The position numbers and the translations under genes were made by a program. From Promethearchaeota archaeon (GTDB taxonomy: Archaea; Asgardarchaeota; Lokiarchaeia; Sigynarchaeales; SOKP01), in the NCBI GenBank assembly GCA_004524425.1, contig SDNN01000177.1, forward strand, positions 1 to 5,862: DNA of 5,862 bases, read 5' to 3'. Below, in pieces: positions 1 through 5,220 of this stretch (within the stretch, counting starts at the first letter, position 1; every line of letters starts with the position of its first letter). The notes below the pieces were generated by a model. That model was not told where the DNA came from, ran no database searches, and saw only the letters and a program-made list of their open reading frames with translations.

Positions 1-74
1 AAGAATGGAAAAAGAAATACGGAATCAAATAATGAATCAAATTTAGGAAATTTTTTTTACCATAACTTTTTTTA

Positions 75-191
75 TTTTCTTTGGTTTGTTTTCAAAATTT
101 TGTTAGAAATTTCAACTAATATTTCGTGATCATAAATAATTTAGAGAGAAAGATAATTATGCAAGATACTAATATTGGCATATCTCATCAT
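75..191 (-). pseudogene. possible vapC (PIN toxin) remnant
   Basis: A possible decayed toxin gene. Reading leftward, an ATG at 191 begins 9 nt after the frame-corrected end of the vapB antitoxin, the place where a vapC toxin normally starts. The first residues read MMRYANISILHNYL, resembling the PIN-domain opening M-x-Y-x-D-T-N/S-I-L, but the catalytic Asp is Asn. A stop follows at 141-143. The same frame then stays open for 22 codons (IIYDHEILVEISNKILKTNQ), which resembles the first helices of a PIN domain, until another stop at 72-74. Nothing further downstream looks like PIN sequence. What is seen is two short open pieces in one frame; the family assignment is inference from position and weak similarity, and chance in AT-rich DNA is a real alternative. 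Confidence 0.25.
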
Positions 192-200
192 ATAATTGAA

Positions 201-439
201 TTAAAAATTAAGAGTTCTCTCTTCAGCTTGCCTTAAACGATCTTTATAAATAGTTTTTTCAATGGCTTCCCATTCTTCGGAAGAATTTTAAAAATACCAG
301 CAAACTTTTTAATAGATCTTATTGGTTTTTCTTTTTTAATTAAACGAGAAATAACCTCAGAAATGGATTCATCTTTTCGTTTTAATTTTATCAGCTCTTT
401 ATAAATATGGTCAGGTAAATCAATCGTTCGATTAGTCAT
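201..439 (-). pseudogene. vapB: VapB-type antitoxin, frameshifted
   Basis: A small DNA-binding antitoxin of the archaeal VapB family, which normally represses its own promoter and neutralises a PIN ribonuclease. As read directly, the ORF ends at 233 with 68 residues and an odd basic tail (KILPKNGKPLKKLF). The first 51 residues are typical: a beta-strand plus two helices (TIDLPDHIYKELIKLK, then SISEVISRLIKK), followed by the KKFAGIFK segment where family members read G-I-x-x-x-S-E-E-W. Moving to the -1 frame at the TTTTTAAAA run (286-294) restores exactly that ending, SSEEWEAIEKTIYKDRLR, and continues to a stop at 201-203. This gives about 78 residues. So the gene is a frameshift mutant, or the assembly lost one base in the homopolymer. 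A short-leader TATA box lies about 30 nt upstream. The intact toxin expected downstream is absent. Confidence 0.65.
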
Positions 440-470
440 TTATAATTAGAAGTTAACTAAATATTTATTT

Positions 471-479
471 CTTTATAAG
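471..479 (-). promoter_or_regulatory. TATA-like element for vapB
   Basis: On the minus strand this reads CTTATAAAG. It lies about 32-40 bases before the ATG at 439, so an archaeal transcript starting about 25 bases downstream would have a very short leader, which is usual for archaea. The 7-base inverted repeat TTAACTA (453-459) / TAGTTAA (483-489) brackets it. Assigned by consensus and spacing only. Confidence 0.35.
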
Positions 480-648
480 AAGTAGTTAAATTTACCTAGA
501 GGTTGAGATTAACAATAAATTTTAAATTGGGAGAACAAAATAATCAAAATCAATTTTTATTGAAAAAATAATTTAAATTGAATTAACTTAATAAAATCTT
601 TTTTTGAAATAATTTGATTCTCCTCTAATATTCTAGCAGAATAAAAGA

Positions 649-663
649 AGAAAATTTATAAAT
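649..663 (+). promoter_or_regulatory. archaeal TATA box with BRE-like upstream bases
   Basis: TTTATAAAT at 655-663 is a near-perfect archaeal TATA box, preceded by the purine-rich AGAAAA that fits a TFB recognition element. A start about 25 bases downstream would fall near 685 and leave a leader of roughly 80 nt before the ATG at 766. It is the strongest promoter-like sequence in the window. The reading rests on consensus alone. Confidence 0.45.
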
Positions 664-765
664 CCTAAAAACACTACAAACTAAGGATTATAAGAGTTAA
701 GAATATGGAATAATTGTATTTCCCGATTTAACGAACAATTCTTTTAAGCAATCAAGGTTTAGCTC

Positions 766-2139
766 ATGGTATATCTCGTGATTAATGGTTTGGGATTTAA
801 TTGTGGATATAATAGAGAAGATTGTCCCAAAAAGACCCTTACATGTAAGGAATGCTTATTGAACCAATTAAAAGAATTTGGATTTGATATAAATTCTAAT
901 ACAACTATTTACTTGATTGAATCTAAAGAAAAAAGTGCTCAAATAGAACACGAGAGAATTTGGAAAAAATTTTTAGACATTTTAAATATCAAACACGTCA
1001 TTATCATGGACAAACATTCGGGATTGGCTTTATTAAATTATCCTGTTTCAACAGTCAATATAAATAGTGAATTATTGAGCGGTTTTATTCAAGCAAATAT
1101 AACATTTTCCGAGTCTGAAAAAGAATTAAATTTTGGTAATAATTCTCATTTGGAATATCCATTCTATGAACTACAATATGAACGATTTAATATTCTACTG
1201 AAGAATGGAAATTACGTGCGATTTTGTTTTGTTCTGGATCAAAAAGCATCCAATAACATGAAATCATCTGTATCACGATTCTTAAAGGAGTTTGAAATTC
1301 AATTTAAAGAACCGTTAGAAAACCTTCAGAAAACTGGAGCCTTTAAATCAGAAAACATGGTCGACTTCATCATCAATTCATTCAATATTAATTTAATGTT
1401 TCCCATGACTTTGGCTCATGCCATACCTCCAGAGGTATTGGAAAAAATTAACATGAATCAAGTTCAAAAGGCAATTATTAATTTAATCCAAGAGCTTCTA
1501 GCGTCCAAATCATTTTTTTATGTAAATACATTACTCGATAGATTAAAAAAAATAGTCAACCTTGATGCTAAGATCATTCTCTACGAGATTTATCAACTGT
1601 TTGAGAAAAGAGTTATTGAGCCTATATCTTTAGAAGTTATTGCTAATCACATTGAAAGTTCAGAAGAGCTCATCAATGATAAAACCAAAAAGATAAGGCC
1701 CATCTCGTCAATTATCGTTGGTGACATTAATATCAATGAATTAAAGGAACAAGTAAGAGAGATGGATGATTCTTCGGCGAAAAAAGCAATTAAAAATTTC
1801 ATAAAAAAAGCTAGAAGTTCAGAAAAAACCTCGACCTACGAAGTAGCTCGGAATGATTACAATAAGGCGCTTTTTATAGCAAGGGAATTTAAATTTAAAA
1901 ATGAGGAGCAAAAAATTTCAAAATCGTTATTTGAATTAGAAAAGCAGGCGAAAGAAGTAGAACTCGATTTTATTTTGGAATCTGGCGAAAAGGCAGAGAA
2001 AAACAATGATTATATCAATGCAATCAATTATTTCCAAAAAGGAATAAAAATTCTTGAAGGATTCTTAATTTATAACATAACAGATCCTAGAATCAAAAAA
2101 TTAAAAAAGAAAATTCTTAAATTAAGAGAAGAGATTTAA
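766..2139 (+). CDS. four-Cys / longin-like / TPR protein, function unknown
   Basis: I do not recognise this 457-residue protein as a named family. Four cysteines sit at the N-terminus as C13-x6-C20-x6-C27-x2-C30, a plausible zinc or Fe-S site. Residues about 76-190 look like a longin/roadblock (profilin-like) fold: a strand with DKHSGLALL, a helix ELLSGFIQANITF, strands around ERFNILL and YVRFCFVLD, then a long amphipathic helix to about 185. Residues 228-300 are helical and may be a winged helix. Residues 355-432 contain two TPR-like helical pairs, the second one clearest (EKNNDYINAINYFQKGIKIL), and a basic end. No signal peptide or membrane segment is visible, so it is probably cytosolic. 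ATG 766 follows an in-frame TAG at 760-762, with AAGG at 754-757 as a weak ribosome binding site. The gene converges on the iscU operon. The longin-like call is pattern recognition, typical of Asgard scaffold or GTPase-regulator proteins. Confidence 0.8.
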   Translation: MVYLVINGLGFNCGYNREDCPKKTLTCKECLLNQLKEFGFDINSNTTIYLIESKEKSAQIEHERIWKKFLDILNIKHVIIMDKHSGLALLNYPVSTVNINSELLSGFIQANITFSESEKELNFGNNSHLEYPFYELQYERFNILLKNGNYVRFCFVLDQKASNNMKSSVSRFLKEFEIQFKEPLENLQKTGAFKSENMVDFIINSFNINLMFPMTLAHAIPPEVLEKINMNQVQKAIINLIQELLASKSFFYVNTLLDRLKKIVNLDAKIILYEIYQLFEKRVIEPISLEVIANHIESSEELINDKTKKIRPISSIIVGDININELKEQVREMDDSSAKKAIKNFIKKARSSEKTSTYEVARNDYNKALFIAREFKFKNEEQKISKSLFELEKQAKEVELDFILESGEKAEKNNDYINAINYFQKGIKILEGFLIYNITDPRIKKLKKKILKLREEI

Positions 2140-2162
2140 AAAATTCAGATAAAACTTTCAAA

Positions 2163-2190
2163 GGATTCTACTTTTAAAAAAAGGAGAATC
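2163..2190 (-). terminator. possible terminator between convergent genes
   Basis: The inverted repeat GATTCT (2164-2169) / AGAATC (2185-2190) can form a 6-bp stem. On the minus strand the loop holds a T7 run (2182-2176) starting 9 bases after the iscU stop. U-rich tracts end transcription in archaea, so this is a reasonable end for the operon. The hairpin is also in place for the plus-strand gene ending at 2139. It is short, so support is modest. Confidence 0.35.
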
Positions 2191-2191
2191 A

Positions 2192-2989
2192 TTAATCTTC
2201 AAGCAATATGACAGCATCGACGAATAACTCATAATTCTCGTCCTCATCATGGTCATGTATGATAACCTTTTCTACCTCGTCCAATTCTCCCTTGATCTCA
2301 ATTAGCTCGGATTCATAAAGAATCTTTATGTCAGAAAGTTTGAGACGTTTCTTTAATTCCGTCGTGCCAGGCGTGGATTTACTTGAAGTAACTAATATAA
2401 TTCTTCCTGTAATTTTAATTAATTCTAATGCTACTTTTATTGACTCATCCCCCGTATCGACTACTAAAACCCTTTTGTTTTTAAAAGTATCCATGTCTTC
2501 AATTTTTTTGTAAACTCCTTTTTCAACAAATTCTTCCAATCCTAAAATTACTTTTATATCTCTTGCTTGACATGATGTTGCAATTTCTACTTCAGGTTTA
2601 GTTCCCAGTCGATAATTATCGATAGCTGCTTTTAAAGCATCAGCAGCTAAATTAGAACAATGCATTTTGATAGGAGGTAATCCTTCTAACTCATCAGCCA
2701 CGTCTTGTCTCGAGATTTCGTATGCCTCATCCAACTTCATTCCCAATGCCATTTCGGTGATCATGGAAGAAGTGGCTACGGCTGAACCGCAACCGAAGGT
2801 TCTAAATTTAATATCTTCGATAAATTCCTCTCCTTTTTCATTTTTACTTACATTTATGAACATTTCCATTAAATCCCCACAAACGGGATTTCCTACTTTT
2901 CCATATCCATCAGGATCATCAATAACTCCTACATTCCTCGGATTTCGAAAATGATCCAAAACTTTTTCAGAATATTGAGTTGATTTCAT
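2192..2989 (-). CDS. iscU: IscU Fe-S scaffold fused to a thioredoxin-reductase-like NADPH domain
   Basis: Residues 1-128 are a complete IscU/NifU-N scaffold, on which [2Fe-2S] clusters are built. C37 and D39 lie in GNPVCGD, C67 in FGCGSA, and H110-C111 in LPPIKMHCS, so every known cluster residue is present. IscU normally ends about here, but this protein runs to 265 residues. From residue 131 it reads like thioredoxin reductase from the end of its first FAD segment through the NADPH domain: EIATSCQAR matches the ATGAxxR stretch, LEEFVEKGVY the grGV hinge, FKNKRVLVV the Rossmann strand, IKVALELIK the following helix, and ELFVDAVILLE the last strand. The CxxC is replaced by YKKI, GGGxSA by DTGDES and HRR by TSS, so redox and NADPH activity are doubtful. 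It is the last gene of the operon. Its ribosome binding site GAGGTG (3005-3000) is formed by the final iscS codons, 10 nt before the ATG, implying translational coupling. The scaffold call is firm; the fusion partner is inferred from sequence pattern. Confidence 0.93.
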   Translation of the reverse strand: MKSTQYSEKVLDHFRNPRNVGVIDDPDGYGKVGNPVCGDLMEMFINVSKNEKGEEFIEDIKFRTFGCGSAVATSSMITEMALGMKLDEAYEISRQDVADELEGLPPIKMHCSNLAADALKAAIDNYRLGTKPEVEIATSCQARDIKVILGLEEFVEKGVYKKIEDMDTFKNKRVLVVDTGDESIKVALELIKITGRIILVTSSKSTPGTTELKKRLKLSDIKILYESELIEIKGELDEVEKVIIHDHDEDENYELFVDAVILLED

Positions 2990-2996
2990 GTTTTAT

Positions 2997-4184
2997 TTAC
3001 ACCTCTTCGTATTTTTTTAATAGTTCAGGTGGAGTTAAAGGAGATAACACTCTTAATCTTTTAACTATGCCGGGCAATTTATCTAAAATTTTATCTATAT
3101 CGGACTCTTCTGTAAAACGCCCTAAAGATAATAACAAGCTTCCATGCGCTTCCTCGTGAAGCAAGCCCATTGCGATTAAGGTATGAGAGGGCTCTAATGT
3201 TTTCGAGGAGCATGCCGAACCAGTAGCAGCCCCAATGTTTTCATCCTTCAATCCCAAGATTAGAGATTCGCCTTCTATATAATCAAATCTGAAGTGAGCA
3301 TTATTGGGAAGTCTTTTTTCAGGGTGACCGTTCAAATAAGACTTTGGTATTGTTTCTATAACATCTTTGATTACTTTATCTCTTAATGATTTTAATCTTG
3401 ATGCTTCTTCGATCATTTCTGATTTCATGATTTCAGCAGCTTTAGCAAAACCTACAATTCCGGGCATGTTTTCAGATCCAGAACGCATCCCCCTCTCTTG
3501 ACCTCCACCTATAATTATTGGGTTTACTCTTACTCCTTTTTTTAAATACAAGGCTGCCACCCCTCTTGGACCATAAATATCATTTGAGGAGAATGTAACC
3601 ATGTCAATTGGAATCTTTTGAACATCCATTGGAATGGTACTTTCGCTAGCTACCGCATCAGCATGAAATAAAATACTTTTCTTTGAAGCAATTTCACTTA
3701 TTTCTTGTATTGGTTGGAGTGAGCCTACTTCATTGCTAGCAGTTGAAATAGATATAAGAATAGTATTGTCTCTAATTAGACGCTGTAACTTATCAAGTCG
3801 AACAATTCCATACTGATCCACGGGAACTCTGCTGACTTCAAATCCCTGTCGTTCTAAATATTTAGCAATATTTAAAATGGAAATATGTTCAATCTCAGAA
3901 ATAATTACATGATTTCCCTTTCTTTTTCTATTCATCGCAGCTCCAATGAGAGCTAAATTATTTGATTCCGTAGCACTCGCAGTAAAAATAATATCTGAAC
4001 TGTTTGGAGCATTTATGAACTCAGCAACCTTTTGTCGAGATTTTTCCAAGGTTTCGGTTGCAACATCACCTTCACAATGCAATGATGCAGGATTTGCATA
4101 TTTTTCGGTAAAATAGGGAAGCATCTCTTCCAAAACTCTTTTATCTACTGGTTTTGCTGCTTGATAATCAAGATAAACATTCAT
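2997..4184 (-). CDS. iscS: IscS/NifS-family protein lacking the PLP lysine
   Basis: A class V aminotransferase-fold protein of the cysteine desulfurase family, normally a PLP enzyme that takes sulfur from L-cysteine and hands it to IscU. Length (395) and layout are standard: LDYQAAKPV opening, ATESNNLAL (71-79), H100 in the PLP-stacking position, N151, HADAVAS (174-180), GGGQERGMRSGSEN (226-239) and the cysteine loop GSACSS with C325. Two residues are wrong for PLP chemistry. The Schiff-base lysine of SxHKxYGP is D202 (SSNDIYGP), and the usual Gln of HxDAxQ is A179. Archaeoglobus fulgidus IscS, as I recall, has the same SSNDIYGP and was crystallised with IscU, its cysteine helping ligate the cluster; the SYLNGHPEKRLPNN stretch is also shared. 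It likely acts as a sulfur relay or cluster co-ligand, not a desulfurase. ATG 4184 has a good ribosome binding site, GAGGTT (4196-4191), 6 nt away. It ends 7 nt before iscU. Confidence 0.93.
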   Translation of the reverse strand: MNVYLDYQAAKPVDKRVLEEMLPYFTEKYANPASLHCEGDVATETLEKSRQKVAEFINAPNSSDIIFTASATESNNLALIGAAMNRKRKGNHVIISEIEHISILNIAKYLERQGFEVSRVPVDQYGIVRLDKLQRLIRDNTILISISTASNEVGSLQPIQEISEIASKKSILFHADAVASESTIPMDVQKIPIDMVTFSSNDIYGPRGVAALYLKKGVRVNPIIIGGGQERGMRSGSENMPGIVGFAKAAEIMKSEMIEEASRLKSLRDKVIKDVIETIPKSYLNGHPEKRLPNNAHFRFDYIEGESLILGLKDENIGAATGSACSSKTLEPSHTLIAMGLLHEEAHGSLLLSLGRFTEESDIDKILDKLPGIVKRLRVLSPLTPPELLKKYEEV

Positions 4185-4190
4185 TTAACT

Positions 4191-4241
4191 AACCTCTTTA
4201 GAATTTTTGTTTTAATATAAAAAAAATATATAATGTATTAT
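4191..4241 (-). other. 57-nt gap in the operon with T8 run
   Basis: Between the DsrE-family gene and iscS the minus strand reads TATATATTTTTTTTATATTA around 4211-4230, followed by the iscS ribosome binding site. The T8 run (4226-4219) could attenuate transcription, and the TATATT-like sequence could be an internal promoter giving iscS-iscU separate expression. Either is possible; neither can be shown from sequence alone. Confidence 0.3.
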
Positions 4242-4607
4242 TTAGAACCATAATGTCCCATCTGCTTCAAGAACCAGGTCATTTAAAGTAGCTGCTCCTA
4301 CAATTTTCACTCCAGGAATTAATTCTACTTTTTCCCACCCCAGCATTCTTTTAGAAGCTTCACAAACCAAAATTTCAACTCCCATTTGCAAGGTTTTATC
4401 AATCATCTCCTTAACGCTTGGAAAATCTCCCAATTTTATTTTTTCTGCCTCGCCAGGTTTTAGTATTTTTAATCCGGTGCCTAGATAATAAACAGTGGCG
4501 TCAAGATCCATTGCTTTAGCGGTTTGAGCTAGAACTAATGGGGAATATTGCCTTTCCGGGTTGTCACTCGTCTGAACGTAAAGAAGGTTCTTTTTTCCAT
4601 CTCCCAA
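4242..4607 (-). CDS. DsrE-family sulfur relay protein
   Basis: A small cytosolic protein of the DsrE/DsrF/TusD-like fold, whose members carry persulfide on a conserved cysteine or pass sulfur to and from TusA. It shows the family pattern: an opening strand NLLYVQTSD, a helix SPLVLAQTAKAMD, the strand ATVYYLGTGL, a helix around MIDKTLQMGVEI, then LVCEASKRMLGW with the single cysteine at residue 82 (TTG numbering), and the ending VKIVGAATLNDLVLEAD. I place the start at TTG 4607: GAGGTG (4619-4614) lies 6 nt before it. A GTG at 4616 would give three more residues but is itself part of that ribosome binding site. The gene lies just after tusA, the classic partner, and 57 nt before iscS. Which DsrE subtype it is, and whether it acts alone or as a multimer, cannot be told from sequence. 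Confidence 0.85.
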   Translation of the reverse strand: MGDGKKNLLYVQTSDNPERQYSPLVLAQTAKAMDLDATVYYLGTGLKILKPGEAEKIKLGDFPSVKEMIDKTLQMGVEILVCEASKRMLGWEKVELIPGVKIVGAATLNDLVLEADGTLWF

Positions 4608-4619
4608 ACTTACCACCTC
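4605..4619 (-). promoter_or_regulatory. ribosome binding site deciding the DsrE-family start
   Basis: GAGGTG (4619-4614) is complementary to the usual 16S tail and stands 6 nt (GTAAGT) before TTG 4607. The GTG inside it would have no spacing at all, so TTG is the better start. The same GAGGT core precedes iscS and iscU at normal distances, supporting this choice. Confidence 0.6.
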
Positions 4620-4623
4620 TCCT

Positions 4624-4881
4624 TTATTTATTTTTCTTGAATAAAAATGTTAATAGATCTCCATCTTTCTTAAAATCTATAATTTCAATTTCAGTTCTTT
4701 TAGCCCATCTAGTTAAATCCTCTTCAGCAGCAGGATCGTCAGCCAGAACTTTAAAACATTGTCCAATTTCTACTTTTTCACTTAAGTTTCTAACTTCAAA
4801 TAACGGTTCAGGACAAAAAAGTCCGGTTGTATCTAATATTTCATTAACTTCTAATTCTTTATCATCCAAAATTATCACCAA
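4624..4881 (-). CDS. tusA: TusA family sulfur carrier
   Basis: TusA proteins are small cytosolic carriers that hold sulfur as a persulfide on a conserved cysteine and pass it to tRNA thiolation, molybdopterin, Fe-S or dissimilatory sulfur pathways. The signature is intact: LDTTGLFCPEPLFEVRNL with C23 in the CPxP motif, then IGQCFKVLADDPAAEEDLTRWA, and the closing strands EIEIIDF and LLTFLFKK. At 85 residues it is of normal family size. It is the first gene of the tusA, DsrE-family, iscS, iscU operon and ends 16 nt before the chosen start of the next gene. The start is uncertain: TTG 4881, GTG 4878 and TTG 4869 are all in frame, there is no ATG, an in-frame TAG lies at about 4908-4910, and the upstream poly-A (minus strand) has no ribosome binding site. 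In bacteria TusA takes sulfur from IscS; here the IscS appears inactive, so the direction of flow may differ. Confidence 0.93.
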   Translation of the reverse strand: MVIILDDKELEVNEILDTTGLFCPEPLFEVRNLSEKVEIGQCFKVLADDPAAEEDLTRWAKRTEIEIIDFKKDGDLLTFLFKKNK

Positions 4882-5220
4882 TTTTTTATTTTTTTTTAAA
4901 ATGCTAATCTATAGTACGATTTTGAAAAAAATAGAGCATGTTTTTCAATTAAATCTCACTAAATATTAGGTATCAAGTTCAAATGATAAAAGTATTGATT
5001 ATGTTTTAGTTAAATTTCCGAGCTTTAGAAAAATTGAAATAAAAGGAGCTTAAAAATCTATTTATATTTTATAAATTTAATAAAAATCTTTAGATAATTG
5101 AATAATCATTCACATTATATTACCTCAAAGGTTTCCATCCCATAATTGCCTAAATTCATTCCAACTCTCATTAGACTAACAAAATCAAAAAAAGCATAAA
5201 AAAATAAAATAAAAAATAAA
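4882..5220. other. AT-rich intergenic region upstream of tusA
   Basis: This 339-base stretch between the right-hand gene and tusA holds the U-rich terminator next to 5220 and presumably the operon promoter. I could not pick a convincing TATA box among the many A/T runs. The least AT-rich part (about 5120-5175) contains an 18-codon minus-strand frame without a ribosome binding site. I see no tRNA, riboswitch or repeat array. Confidence 0.5.
5186..5220 (-). terminator. U-rich archaeal terminator
   Basis: Immediately after the stop codon at 5221-5223 the minus strand is almost pure T with a few A (runs of 6, 4, 7 and 7 T). Archaeal RNA polymerase stops at such tracts without a hairpin, so this probably ends the right-hand gene and insulates the tusA operon from it. 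Confidence 0.55.

Larger units (their letters stand above)
440..765. other. divergent intergenic region
   Basis: This 326-base AT-rich stretch separates the minus-strand vapB-like gene from the plus-strand gene at 766. I see no coding sequence or structured RNA in it. It holds a TATA-like element for each direction (about 471-478 minus, 655-663 plus) and a 7-base inverted repeat around the minus-strand element. The middle part (about 500-600) is low-complexity A/T with short imperfect repeats of the TTGAAA-TAATTT kind. Confidence 0.6.

Noticed and set aside
1..129. Plus-strand frame open from the window edge to TGA 127-129, with a hydrophobic stretch near its end
   Set aside because: It could be the tail of a membrane protein gene, but 42 codons with phenylalanine-rich, low-complexity composition is within chance for such AT-rich DNA, and it overlaps the possible vapC remnant.
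286..294. Programmed ribosomal frameshifting in vapB
   Set aside because: The run does not give a proper X-XXY-YYZ slippery site in the zero frame (codons are ATT TTT AAA ATT), so a mutation or assembly error is simpler.
2192..2599. IscU tail as the central [2Fe-2S] or C-terminal Nfu domain of NifU
   Set aside because: The region has only one cysteine (C140) and no CxxC, so neither NifU domain fits.
2192..2599. A working thioredoxin reductase module
   Set aside because: The CxxC, the GxGxxA nucleotide loop, the HRR motif and both FAD segments are missing or altered.
2328..2954. Plus-strand open frames opposite iscU
   Set aside because: They lie fully inside the strongly supported iscU gene, show no family features, and are antisense shadows.
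4538..4969. 143-codon plus-strand frame opposite tusA and the DsrE-family gene
   Set aside because: It covers two well-supported genes on the other strand and its translation is low-complexity with no recognisable domain.
5115..5171. Minus-strand 18-residue micro-ORF (MRVGMNLGNYGMETFEVI)
   Set aside because: The composition is protein-like, but there is no ribosome binding site, no promoter and no partner; too short to support.
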